The translations under genes were made by a program, and so were the position numbers. 64,000 nucleotides of DNA from assembly GCF_000397065.2 (NCBI RefSeq), contig NZ_KE007306.1, positions 600,104-664,103 of the forward strand, read 5' to 3'. The notes under the pieces are model-generated. The model made no database searches and had not been told where the DNA came from. It saw only the letters and a list, made by a program, of their open reading frames with translations. The stretch is from Marinobacter lipolyticus SM19 (GTDB taxonomy: Bacteria > Pseudomonadota > Gammaproteobacteria > Pseudomonadales > Oleiphilaceae). Shown in pieces: positions 16,854 through 25,642 of the stretch (position 1 is the first letter of the stretch; each line of letters starts with the position of its first letter).

Positions 16854-17720
16854 ATGCAAAAACCAGTAGTCAGACAATTCTTTGATGAACCGACCAACAC
16901 CTTCAGTTACGTCGTAAAAGACCCCGACAGTCATGCCTGCGCAATTATCGATTCGGTACTGGACTTCGACTATGCGGCCGGCCGGACGGACGTTCGTTCG
17001 GCGAACGAGATCATCCGCTATATCGAAGATGGCGACTTGACGGTCGAATGGATCCTCGAAACCCACGTTCATGCCGATCATCTGTCCGCAGCGCCGTACC
17101 TACATGAAACGCTGGGCGGTAAGACCGCCATTGGCAAAAAGATCGTTGACGTTCAGGAAATTTTTGGCAAAGCCTTCAATGCCGGCACTGAGTTTGCCCG
17201 AGACGGTAGTCAGTTCGATCGGTTGTTTGAGGAAGGGGATACCTTCCGTATCGGCAATCTGGAAGGCCGCGTCCTGCATACGCCCGGACATACCCCGGCC
17301 TGCCTGACTTACGTCATTGGTGATGCGGCGTTTGTGGGAGACACCCTGTTTGCCCCGGATGCCGGAACCGCGCGCTGCGACTTCCCCGGCGGTGATGCCC
17401 ATACACTTTACCTTTCCGTTCAGAAGGTGCTGGCACTTCCCGGGGAAACCCGGATCTTCTTATGTCACGACTACAAGGCGCCCGGCCGGGATGAATTTCA
17501 ATATCAAACAACGGTGGCCGAACAACGCGCCAACAATGTCCATGTTCGCGAAGGCATGAGCGAAGCCGAGTTCATCAAACTCAGGACTGAGCGGGACGCA
17601 ACACTCGACATGCCGCGGCTGATCCTGCCATCGGTACAGGTCAACATGAGAGCGGGCCATATGCCCCCGACTGAGGATAACGGGCAGGTATACCTGAAAG
17701 TCCCCATCAACCTTTTCTGA
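16854..17720 (+). CDS. MBL-fold hydrolase, persulfide dioxygenase-like
   Basis: A 288-residue metallo-beta-lactamase fold protein. The metal ligands are visible in THVHADHLSA, HTPGHTPACLTYVIG, DTLFAPDAGTARCDFPGG and FLCHDYKAPGR. This pattern and length match the Blh/ETHE1-like group, which oxidises glutathione persulfide to sulfite in the cytoplasm; that role is inferred from the family. GGAGG eight bases upstream sets the ATG at 16854. The SulP transporter gene starts 15 bases after it, which fits export of the sulfite or sulfate produced. Confidence 0.85.
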   Translation: MQKPVVRQFFDEPTNTFSYVVKDPDSHACAIIDSVLDFDYAAGRTDVRSANEIIRYIEDGDLTVEWILETHVHADHLSAAPYLHETLGGKTAIGKKIVDVQEIFGKAFNAGTEFARDGSQFDRLFEEGDTFRIGNLEGRVLHTPGHTPACLTYVIGDAAFVGDTLFAPDAGTARCDFPGGDAHTLYLSVQKVLALPGETRIFLCHDYKAPGRDEFQYQTTVAEQRANNVHVREGMSEAEFIKLRTERDATLDMPRLILPSVQVNMRAGHMPPTEDNGQVYLKVPINLF

Positions 17721-17735
17721 CAGGGGAAGTAATGT

Positions 17736-19475
17736 ATGGCGAATCGTCTTATCCGGTTCCTGCCCATTCTGAGCTGGCTCAAGGACTACAGGGGTGACAC
17801 GTTTGTCAGCGACGCGCTGGCAGCGGTCATCGTCACCCTCATGCTGGTCCCCCAGGCTCTGGCATATGCATTGCTCGCTGGCCTGCCCCCGGAAGTTGGC
17901 CTGTACGCCAGCATGATCCCTCTGGTGGCCTATGCGATGTTTGGGACCAGTGCCACGTTAGCGGTTGGCCCGGTGGCCGTAGCATCGCTGATGACAGCCT
18001 CTGCGCTGGGCGGAATTGCAGACTCAGGCACACCGGAATACGTCGGTGCCGCCCTGGTCCTGGCCACACTCTCGGGCCTGGTGCTTTTTGCCATGGGCCT
18101 TCTGCGCCTGGGCTTTCTCGCCAATTTCCTCAGCCACCCTGTCATCTCGGGGTTTATCACTGCATCCGGCATCCTTATTGCCGGAAGCCAGCTTGGCCAT
18201 ATTCTGGGCATCCAGGGTGGTGGCCATAACCTTCTGGAGATGATTCACAGACTCTGGAATCAGTTGGGTGAGCTTAATCCGGTGACCCTGCAGATCGGAG
18301 TTGGCGCCCTGCTCTTCCTCTATATCTGCCGCAAATTCTTGAAGCGTGCACTCATTGCCGCCGGACTTCCGGAACGGCTGGCAGATCTTTCCACCAAGGC
18401 TGCTCCGGTCACTGCGGTAATAGTCACCACGGCACTGGCCTGGTATTTCAATCTTGGCGCGGCAGGCGTCAACCTCGTGGGTGAGGTGCCCAGCGGCCTT
18501 CCCGATATCAGCCTTCCGTCAATGGATCCTGACATCTGGGCCACTCTGGCACCTGCAGCCATCCTGATCAGTCTGGTGGGCTTTGTGGAGTCCGTTTCCG
18601 TAGCACAGACCCTTGCAGCAAAAAGGCGCCAGAGAATTGAGCCGGACTCCGAACTGATTGCCCTTGGCCTGGCCAACATGGCCTCAGGTGTCAGTGGCGG
18701 CTCCCCGGTATCCGGCGGCTTTTCAAGGTCCGTGGTCAACTTCGAGGCAGGAGCCCAGACGCCCATTGCCGGCATTCTGACGGCCGTGGGAATTGCGGTT
18801 GCTACTCTGACTCTTACCGGTCTTCTGGCCTTTCTGCCCAAAGCAACCCTGGCAGCGACCATCATTATTGCCGTCAGCACTCTGATTGACCTGCCTGCTA
18901 TCGGAAGGACTCTGGCCTACTCGAAGGCGGACGGTGCAGCCATGCTGGCAACGATCATCCTGCCCCTTGTGCACGGCGTTGAGGCCGGCATAACCGTTGG
19001 CGTCGCTCTTTCGATCGGTCTGCATCTTTACCGCACGAGTCGTCCTCACAGCGCCATCGTCGGTCGGATCCCCGGCACTGAGCACTTCCGTAACGTACTG
19101 CGCCACAAGGTGGAGACCGATGAGAATACAGTCATTGTCCGCGTGGATGAGAGCCTGTATTTCGCCAACGCCCGCTACCTTGAAGACACCGTTATGGCGC
19201 TGGTCTCCGATCATCCGAAGATGAAAAATCTGGTTTTGGCCTGCCAGGCGACCAATGACATAGACGCCTCCGCCCTGGAAAGCCTCGAAGCAATCAACCG
19301 CCGACTGGACGATGCCGGTATCCGCCTGCATCTGGCAGAAGTGAAGGGCCCGGTCATGGATCGCCTTAGACGGACACCTTTTTGTGAAGAGCTAACCGGC
19401 CAGATCTTTCTCAGCACTTACGACGCATGGAAGGCGCTTGCGAAAAAACCAACAACCCTGTGCACTCCAGACTGA
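17736..19475 (+). CDS. SulP family inorganic anion transporter
   Basis: A 579-residue SulP transporter with ten or more membrane spans in the first 400 residues (VTLMLVPQALAYALLAGLPP opens the transport domain) and a cytoplasmic STAS domain at the C-terminus (about 435-560, VDESLYFANARYLED). SulP proteins move sulfate, bicarbonate or related anions. Here the operon partner is a persulfide-dioxygenase-like enzyme, so sulfate or sulfite is the likeliest cargo. Its start is 15 bases after the upstream stop. Confidence 0.92.
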   Translation: MANRLIRFLPILSWLKDYRGDTFVSDALAAVIVTLMLVPQALAYALLAGLPPEVGLYASMIPLVAYAMFGTSATLAVGPVAVASLMTASALGGIADSGTPEYVGAALVLATLSGLVLFAMGLLRLGFLANFLSHPVISGFITASGILIAGSQLGHILGIQGGGHNLLEMIHRLWNQLGELNPVTLQIGVGALLFLYICRKFLKRALIAAGLPERLADLSTKAAPVTAVIVTTALAWYFNLGAAGVNLVGEVPSGLPDISLPSMDPDIWATLAPAAILISLVGFVESVSVAQTLAAKRRQRIEPDSELIALGLANMASGVSGGSPVSGGFSRSVVNFEAGAQTPIAGILTAVGIAVATLTLTGLLAFLPKATLAATIIIAVSTLIDLPAIGRTLAYSKADGAAMLATIILPLVHGVEAGITVGVALSIGLHLYRTSRPHSAIVGRIPGTEHFRNVLRHKVETDENTVIVRVDESLYFANARYLEDTVMALVSDHPKMKNLVLACQATNDIDASALESLEAINRRLDDAGIRLHLAEVKGPVMDRLRRTPFCEELTGQIFLSTYDAWKALAKKPTTLCTPD

Positions 19476-19489
19476 CAGTCCAGACGGTG

Positions 19490-19526
19490 CGCCCGGCGCG
19501 GCCTTTCCTGACCGAGCCGGGCGTTT
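19490..19526. terminator. Hairpin between convergent genes
   Basis: CGCCCGGC at 19490-19497 pairs with GCCGGGCG at 19516-19523 across an 18-base loop, and TTT follows on the plus strand. It sits between the convergent SulP and lipoprotein genes and could end transcription from the SulP side. Confidence 0.5.
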
Positions 19527-19536
19527 CAGCATAGGA

Positions 19537-21474
19537 TCACATACTGCCTGACAACTTACCCTGCAACACCGGCACCTGTACCGTGCCCTCAAGGTTAACG
19601 TAAGGCACCAGTGCATCCCTTGACCAGCTAGCCGGGTACTGTGGATGGAATCCGTAAACCAGCAGAGCAAGCTCATCACCGGGTGCCAGCGCCTCTGCCA
19701 CGCCGACCAGCTCGATGACCTCCTGGTCCTTCAGGCCTCTCACCGGCTTGATCTGATCGTCAATCAGCTGCCAGCGACTCTCACCCGCAACACGCTTGCC
19801 GAGGCCGACAAACACAATGGGATCACAACCAGCTGCATAGGGGTCGAGCTCTACTTCACAGGATGAGCGACCAGTCAGATCCGAGACCGTGAGCCTGGCC
19901 GTAGCAATGCCGCCCAGTGTCGCGCCGTTCTCACCCGCCTGCCCCAGCAAGAGTGCCGCAGGCGGTTGGGGGGCGGTTGCCACGGCTTCGTATCCGGAGG
20001 CGACCGGCATGTCTGTCACTACGGTCCGCTCGACCACCGACTCCCCCTGGAGCTCTCCACCCTCAAGGGCAGGCGCAGGGAATGAGTCCATGGGCACTGA
20101 GATGGATTGGCCATCACCCAGGGAAAGGCAGACCTCCGAATCGGTGCCATCAAAATAGCCGGCCAGCGGTTTACCCTGCAAATGGTGCTCAAGCCAGTTC
20201 AACGTTGCGTCTGATATTGAGATATCGCCACAGGCAAACTGCCCCGCCGCACCCTGAAACCCGGGAATTTCCAGCAATCCTGCCGTCGGATCCACGTATT
20301 CAGCTGGTTGCGCCTCGTCCGGCGCTTCCACCGGCAGGATGTGACCGGTCTGATGGGTCAGCAAACGAACATCACCACCCAGAGACTGCAGGCATTCAAA
20401 ATTACGCCAGGCGTCATTGAAGTTGAACAGCGTGTCTTTCATGCCCTGAGTCAGCAGCACGTCCACCTTCGGATAAGGTGTGGGGGCAACATCAAAGGCG
20501 GGCGGATTGATCTGGTAGTTCAGCAAATCAGGAGTGTCAGATACCGACACCGGCTCGCCCGTGCAACGATAGGCCGGGCTGTGGTAGTAAAAGAAATCGA
20601 GACCGGCTTCCGGGAAGCGGTTCAAGGTTGCCCCCTGAACAAGAATCTCGCGGATGATCGGGTCCAGACCGCCATTCCCGATGGCAGTAGAACCAGCTTC
20701 GCCCCCTGCCACCAGCACAAGATCCCATCCGGTCTTGATCACATTGCCGGGATTCAGGCTATAACGCAGATCGTACCAGGTGATGTCCGGCACAAGGGCA
20801 TCGAGCCGCTGGCGCGGATCCTGGCCATGCAATAAGAGCTGAAAGCCACCACCATAACTGCCGCCTATCGCACCGGCCACCAGATTGGGGTTCAACTCCT
20901 CTGGCAGATCCGGCTCATTCCGGCGTTGCAGATAGTCCAGATTGTCTTCGGCCCAATCCAGAATCTGTATCAGGTCACGGCCTTCGAACTCGGGGTCCAT
21001 CACCCGGACGGTACCGGTGCTTTCACCGAAGCCCCGCTGGTCGATAGAGATGACGGTAAAGCCGGCTTCGCGATAGTTCTCGAAACCTTCGGTAGTGCGT
21101 GAGCCGCCGAAACCATGACCATGCAGCACCAATGGGTGTCCTACCTCGCAGTCGATACCACCAATCGGCTCGAGTACCTGGAAGGCAATGGTTTCACCGC
21201 TGGCTGAATCCAGCATGACCGGGTAACTACGCCCTCCCTCGGTCGGCGTGTCCTCAGAACAGGTCACGGGGACCACATCAGGCAATTCGCACTGGGGAGC
21301 GGTGCCGTTCCCCGGATTGTCACAGGCCCGTTGCTCCGATTCCCCGGCAACAGCAGGGGGTTGTTCCGAAGCGGCATCATCAGATCCAGATCCGCCGCAA
21401 CCGGCAACGGTCAGGGTCAGCAATAGTGGAACAAAGGGTGTCAGACGCACACAGCGGCGTAAGGAATAAGACAT
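19537..21474 (-). CDS. Lipoprotein with S15-type alpha/beta hydrolase domain
   Basis: A 645-residue exported lipoprotein. The lipobox LTVAGC places the lipidated cysteine at C26, followed by a flexible Gly/Ser/Asp linker. The catalytic domain (about 80-420) is an alpha/beta hydrolase with LHGHGFGGSR as oxyanion region and nucleophile serine in IGGSYGGGF. A histidine in HQTGHILPV may complete the triad. A C-terminal beta-rich domain (about 470-645) resembles that of X-Pro dipeptidyl-peptidase/CocE proteins. It is probably a surface or periplasmic peptidase or esterase; the substrate is unknown. AAGGAC eight bases upstream supports the start. Confidence 0.75.
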   Translation of the reverse strand: MSYSLRRCVRLTPFVPLLLTLTVAGCGGSGSDDAASEQPPAVAGESEQRACDNPGNGTAPQCELPDVVPVTCSEDTPTEGGRSYPVMLDSASGETIAFQVLEPIGGIDCEVGHPLVLHGHGFGGSRTTEGFENYREAGFTVISIDQRGFGESTGTVRVMDPEFEGRDLIQILDWAEDNLDYLQRRNEPDLPEELNPNLVAGAIGGSYGGGFQLLLHGQDPRQRLDALVPDITWYDLRYSLNPGNVIKTGWDLVLVAGGEAGSTAIGNGGLDPIIREILVQGATLNRFPEAGLDFFYYHSPAYRCTGEPVSVSDTPDLLNYQINPPAFDVAPTPYPKVDVLLTQGMKDTLFNFNDAWRNFECLQSLGGDVRLLTHQTGHILPVEAPDEAQPAEYVDPTAGLLEIPGFQGAAGQFACGDISISDATLNWLEHHLQGKPLAGYFDGTDSEVCLSLGDGQSISVPMDSFPAPALEGGELQGESVVERTVVTDMPVASGYEAVATAPQPPAALLLGQAGENGATLGGIATARLTVSDLTGRSSCEVELDPYAAGCDPIVFVGLGKRVAGESRWQLIDDQIKPVRGLKDQEVIELVGVAEALAPGDELALLVYGFHPQYPASWSRDALVPYVNLEGTVQVPVLQGKLSGSM

Positions 21475-21520
21475 GATTAGTTGTCCTTGTTTTTGTAATT
21501 AGGGCGCTCAACGAGAACAA

Positions 21521-21553
21521 CGACGAAACATCACATTGTGTTCCGTTTCGTCG
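21521..21553. promoter_or_regulatory. Long inverted repeat upstream of the S15-type lipoprotein gene
   Basis: CGACGAAAC (21521-21529) and GTTTCGTCG (21545-21553) are perfect 9-base arms around a 15-base centre that itself contains CACATTGTG. It ends 47 bases before the lipoprotein start. It may be an operator or a 5' leader hairpin. The rest of the 21475-21684 gap shows nothing recognisable. Confidence 0.4.
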
Positions 21554-21684
21554 CGAGAAAGGCCCGATAAGACAAAATGAGCCTTTCATCGGGATGATGC
21601 CCCTGATGGACAGACTTCAAGACAATGCAGACCATCCATTAACCAGTGTCTCTTCGTGACGATCAGCAGTGACGCAACACGCTG

Positions 21685-22281
21685 TCAGGCCGGAACAGTT
21701 CCGTGCCAGACTGGCAACGTCATATCTTCAGGTTCTTCACTGGGACCTCCGGTACGGCTCTTGAAAGCGCCCTCCTCAATGGCCACCCGGAAAAGCGCCG
21801 TGGCCTTCCGTTCTTTCGCGTTGGGTGAACGCACCTGATCCCAGCGGCCTGGCTCCAGCTGATCAATAATCGCCCGAAATGCTGCGTCGAATTCCCGATC
21901 ATCCGTCACTCGCAAAGGCCGGCCAAACAGGACGGCGGACTCATAGTTGGCACTGTGATTGAAGGCGGACTTGGTCAATACCCACTCGTTCGTAACCGCA
22001 AAGGAAATGCACAGCAATGTTCCTGATGACAGGCGCTGTGACATCCGGCCACCGTTGAGGGCATGGAGGTAAAGGTCGTCGCCCAGACGCCAGACCGTCA
22101 GCGGGACAATACGGGGCTCTCCGTCCTCCACAAACGCTACATGGCCAGTTTTCAAACGATCGATAAGAGCGTAAACCGGTGCCCGTTCATAACTGGCGCG
22201 CTTGGCTGTCCGCTTCACCTGACTGCGCGGGCAGCAGGCCAGAGGGGATGTGATGCTCGAAGTCCTGTCCGTGATTGCCAT
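21685..22281 (-). CDS. Pyridoxamine 5'-phosphate oxidase family flavoprotein
   Basis: A 198-residue protein of the FMN-binding split-barrel/PPOX family. VYALIDRLKTGHVAFVEDGEPRIVPLTVWRLGDDLYLH shows the opening strands, and AVTNEWVLTKSAFNHSANYESAVLFGRP the second half, as in the general PPOX group rather than PdxH itself. AAGGAG six bases upstream of the ATG at 22281 decides the start. It is divergent from a MocR-type PLP-dependent regulator, a common pairing in which the regulator controls the flavoprotein gene. Confidence 0.8.
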   Translation of the reverse strand: MAITDRTSSITSPLACCPRSQVKRTAKRASYERAPVYALIDRLKTGHVAFVEDGEPRIVPLTVWRLGDDLYLHALNGGRMSQRLSSGTLLCISFAVTNEWVLTKSAFNHSANYESAVLFGRPLRVTDDREFDAAFRAIIDQLEPGRWDQVRSPNAKERKATALFRVAIEEGAFKSRTGGPSEEPEDMTLPVWHGTVPA

Positions 22282-22351
22282 CGGGTACTCCTTCAATAAA
22301 CAGTGAATCCATAAAACGTACGCGTCTATTGAAGGGCATATCTGATACCAT

Positions 22352-22377
22352 CAAAAGATCCAGATTATGAACTTTTG
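22352..22377. promoter_or_regulatory. Inverted repeat in the PPOX / MocR divergent promoter
   Basis: CAAAAG (22352-22357) and CTTTTG (22372-22377) flank a 14-base centre in the 110-base gap between the divergent genes. MocR/PdxR-type regulators bind such intergenic repeats; assignment is by position only. Confidence 0.35.
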
Positions 22378-22391
22378 TAGGACCAGTTTGC

Positions 22392-23858
22392 ATGATTAAC
22401 GATATCCGGCTCGATGGCACCGCATCACTGCAGTATCAGTTGTATCAGCAACTGGCTCAGCGCATCGTTCAGCAGCGATACCTGCCAGGCAGCCCGCTAC
22501 CTTCCAGCCGCCAGCTGGCCAGAGACCTGGGGGTCAGCCGGAATACGGTGAATGCCGTCTACGATCAGCTTAAAGCGGAGGGATTCCTGCAAAGCCAGGC
22601 AGGTAAAGGCGTGTTTGTTCATGAAGACATCACAACCATTGTAAGGCCTGTCGTCCCCGGACCTGAACGCCCCATTCCCACCGTTAATGCCCTGCCACCA
22701 TTGCCGGTACCTCCCCACAACAACCTGATGATGGGCGAAGACACAAACCTGCCCTTCCAGCCCGGACTACCAGACCTGGATGCGTTTCCCATCCGCAGCT
22801 GGAACCGGATTCTTCACCATCAGGAAAGCCGTTGGTCACTGCGGGGTTATGACAGCATAAAGGGCTACCAGCCATTGCGACGGGCCATAGCCAGCTACTT
22901 GCGATCATCCCGCGGGGTGCATTGCACTGAGCATCAGGTGATTATCACCAACGGTGCCCAGCAGGCCCTGTCGCTTGTTGCCGATGTTTTCCTGCAACCG
23001 GAGGACCGGATCCTCTGTGAGAACCCCGGCTACCGTGGTGCACGCCACGCCCTGGGGCGTTTCAACAACCCGTTGGTGCCTGTGCCCCTGAAAAACCGGG
23101 TGTTGGATATCGAAGCACTGGCCAACCTGGGTCCGGCCAAACTGCTGTTCTGCACGCCCACCCACCAGTATCCGATGGGAGGTATCCTCAACCTATCCGA
23201 ACGCATGGCTCTGGTGAACTGGGCCCAGCGTAATGACTGTTGGATTATTGAGGATGACTACGACAGCGAGTTTCACTTTTTCAACAAGCCCTTTGCCGCC
23301 ATTCAGGGCATGTTCGACAACGCCCCGGTGCTGTACGTCGGCAGCTTCAGTAAAACCCTGATGCCATCGCTGCGGGTGGGGTACCTGGTCGTCCCTGAGC
23401 AAGTCGTGGACGCAGTCCTTTGGGCCAAGCAACTCAGCGGAGGGGAAACGCCCCTGCTCACCCAGGCAACCATCGCCGAGTTCATCGACAGCGGTCAGTT
23501 CACCCGCCACCTGCGCCGCATGCGCCAGCTCTACCGGGATAAATGGACACTGTTCCAGCGACGGGTAACCGAAGACCTCGACGGCCTGGTGCGGCCTGTG
23601 GCAGAGAGCGCTGGCATGCACCTGGTGCTGGAAGGAAAGTTCGATGATCGGGTTCTGCACCAACAACTGAAAACCCACGGTTTTGGCAGCACACCGCTCA
23701 GCGCCCACTACCTGCGAGAACCGGGTCAGACAGGCCTGGTCATGGGATTCGCCAGTGCCAGCGAGAAACAGATGGAAGGTTGTGTGAGAGCACTCACCCA
23801 TCTGCTCCATGATCCTGGTCGCTCCACCCCGGGACTCATTCCCCCCGACTCTCGGTGA
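22392..23858 (+). CDS. MocR family regulator (GntR HTH plus aminotransferase domain)
   Basis: A 488-residue chimeric regulator. The N-terminal winged helix (about 10-80) contains LPSSRQLARDLGVSRNTVNA. The rest is a fold-type I aminotransferase-like domain with PLP-site motifs: ITNGAQQALSLVADVFLQ, ENPGYRG, the aspartate in IIEDDYDSEFHF, and the Schiff-base lysine in VGSFSKTLMPSLRVGY. Such proteins sense PLP or an amino compound. It is divergent from the PPOX gene and followed by the PfkB-racemase-dehalogenase genes, either of which it may control. Confidence 0.9.
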   Translation: MINDIRLDGTASLQYQLYQQLAQRIVQQRYLPGSPLPSSRQLARDLGVSRNTVNAVYDQLKAEGFLQSQAGKGVFVHEDITTIVRPVVPGPERPIPTVNALPPLPVPPHNNLMMGEDTNLPFQPGLPDLDAFPIRSWNRILHHQESRWSLRGYDSIKGYQPLRRAIASYLRSSRGVHCTEHQVIITNGAQQALSLVADVFLQPEDRILCENPGYRGARHALGRFNNPLVPVPLKNRVLDIEALANLGPAKLLFCTPTHQYPMGGILNLSERMALVNWAQRNDCWIIEDDYDSEFHFFNKPFAAIQGMFDNAPVLYVGSFSKTLMPSLRVGYLVVPEQVVDAVLWAKQLSGGETPLLTQATIAEFIDSGQFTRHLRRMRQLYRDKWTLFQRRVTEDLDGLVRPVAESAGMHLVLEGKFDDRVLHQQLKTHGFGSTPLSAHYLREPGQTGLVMGFASASEKQMEGCVRALTHLLHDPGRSTPGLIPPDSR

Positions 23859-23934
23859 GGGGGAGCTGGCAGCGGCCCGGAAAGCGTACTGTTCAGTATT
23901 CAGACCGAATAACCCTGCCAGGGAGATCAGCCAG

Positions 23935-24831
23935 ATGGAACAAACAATAAAACCGGTATTTGTCGTGGGTGGTGCCTCCCTCGACACCATTGTGCATGTC
24001 GATGCGTTTCCCGAAGCGGTCGCCCAGACCGTTTGGCCAAACCGAAGCTACAAGGCCGTTGGCAGCACCGGTGTTGGCAAGGCCCTGAACCTCATGGCCC
24101 TGGAAGTCCCGGTTGCCCTTCATGCGGTGGTGGGAAACGACCAGGAGGGACAGATGATTCGCCAGACTCTGGAACAGGCGGGGATCGGGACTCTCATCAG
24201 CGAAACCGCTGCGCCGACGGAGCAGCATGTCAATCTCATGGCGCCGAACGGTGAGCGTCTCTCAATCTTCGTCCAGCCGCCAGCTCGCGAGGTAACGCTC
24301 GACTGGTTCGCCATCAATCACGCTCTGAAAACCTGCAGCATCGCAGTTATCAACATTCTGGACTATACCCGTCCTATACTGCATGAAGCAGTCAGGCTCG
24401 GTGTGCCGATCTGGACCGATTTGCACGACTATGATGGCGCCAATCCCCACCATCAGGCCTTTATCGATGCCGCTGACGTTGTGTTCCTGGCCAGCGACAA
24501 CCTACCGGACTATCGTCAGGTTATGGGGCAATTACTGCCGCAGGGAAAGCAGTTGGTGGTCTGTACTCATGGGGCGGCGGGCGCCACCCTGGCAAATGCG
24601 GCAGGCGAGTGGCTGGAGCAGCCGGTTTACCCGGTCGACCGGATTGAGGACAGCAACGGCGCGGGCGATGCCTTTTTCAGTGGCTTCCTGTATGGCCACC
24701 TGAGGGGCCTGCCGGAACGTGAATGCTTGCAACTCGCCGCTGCAAGTGGTGCCCTGTGTGTATCGTCCACAAGCCTCGCCGCGAAAAGCGCCTCCAGGCA
24801 CGCGCTGGAAGACATTGTCCGGAGAAGATAA
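23935..24831 (+). CDS. PfkB family carbohydrate/nucleoside kinase
   Basis: A 298-residue kinase of the ribokinase/PfkB family. The N-terminal FVVGGASLDTIVHVDAFPE and the C-terminal ATP/anion-hole motif NGAGDAFFSGFLYG, with the catalytic aspartate, are both present. It phosphorylates a sugar, nucleoside or related alcohol; the substrate is not evident. GGGAG nine bases before the ATG at 23935 supports that start over in-frame upstream codons inside the MocR gene. It opens a three-gene operon with the racemase-fold protein and the dehalogenase. Confidence 0.85.
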   Translation: MEQTIKPVFVVGGASLDTIVHVDAFPEAVAQTVWPNRSYKAVGSTGVGKALNLMALEVPVALHAVVGNDQEGQMIRQTLEQAGIGTLISETAAPTEQHVNLMAPNGERLSIFVQPPAREVTLDWFAINHALKTCSIAVINILDYTRPILHEAVRLGVPIWTDLHDYDGANPHHQAFIDAADVVFLASDNLPDYRQVMGQLLPQGKQLVVCTHGAAGATLANAAGEWLEQPVYPVDRIEDSNGAGDAFFSGFLYGHLRGLPERECLQLAAASGALCVSSTSLAAKSASRHALEDIVRRR

Positions 24832-24878
24832 ATCGGTCCCGTATTTCGCGTGGATTAGTGGATAACAAGGAGCGACAC

Positions 24879-25622
24879 ATGAGCCAGACATTGCCTCCGG
24901 CCAGACTCGGATTCCTGTACCCAGGCCATGCAGCCGAGGATGACTACCCTCTGCTGGGGACCATGGTTGAACCGCCGGCCCAGGTCACGCTTATCCACAC
25001 AGACTTTTTCGAAGACGCCCATACCGTTGAAGCACTCAGTGAAATGGGCAGTATTGGCCGACTGTCAAAAGGCGCGGAAGCCCTTGCCGGCTCACAGATT
25101 GAATCGGTCATGTGGACCTCCACCAGCGCCAGCTTCGTGCTCGGCCTGGATGGCATCAGCAAACAGATAGATGCGCTGGAGAAAATGCTCTGTGTACCCG
25201 CCTCCACAACAGCCATGGCATTTGCCCGGGCAGTCAAAGCCATTGGCGCAGAAACGGTAGCCATTGCTGCCACCTATCCGGAAGAGGTTGCGCAGCGATT
25301 CCGCCAGTTCCTCAATCACTTCGATATCAGCGTGGTACACCATGCAAACCGGGGCATTGTAACGGCGGCCGAAGTTGGCACCCTGGGAAAACACGACGTG
25401 ATCAACTTTGCACTGGATAACACCCGAAAGGATGCTGATGTGTTGCTTATTCCTGACACCGCTCTGCACACTGCCGCCTGGCTGACCGATCTTGAAAAAG
25501 CCACGGGCAAGCCCGTGCTGACAGCGAATCAGGTCAGCTTCTGGGAAGCCCTGCGTTTATGTGGGAAACTGACTCACCAGTCTGGGCTGGGCAGACTGTT
25601 CGAGGACGTTCCCACACAATAA
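24879..25622 (+). CDS. Asp/Glu racemase superfamily protein lacking both catalytic cysteines
   Basis: A 247-residue protein with the maleate isomerase / arylmalonate decarboxylase type of the Asp/Glu racemase fold. Landmarks are RLGFLYPGHAAEDDYP at the start, VMWTSTSASFVLGLDG near 78-92, VPASTTAMAFARAVKAIGAE, and ADVLLIPDTALHT near 187-198 followed by GKPVLTANQVSFWEALRLCG. In relatives the second and fourth of these carry the two catalytic cysteines. Here the first is S81 and the second is D193. It may therefore have a changed reaction or be non-catalytic. AAGGAG before the ATG at 24879 sets the start. It sits between PfkB kinase and dehalogenase genes. Confidence 0.8.
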   Translation: MSQTLPPARLGFLYPGHAAEDDYPLLGTMVEPPAQVTLIHTDFFEDAHTVEALSEMGSIGRLSKGAEALAGSQIESVMWTSTSASFVLGLDGISKQIDALEKMLCVPASTTAMAFARAVKAIGAETVAIAATYPEEVAQRFRQFLNHFDISVVHHANRGIVTAAEVGTLGKHDVINFALDNTRKDADVLLIPDTALHTAAWLTDLEKATGKPVLTANQVSFWEALRLCGKLTHQSGLGRLFEDVPTQ

Positions 25623-25642
25623 TGAACAACAAGGCACAGGTT

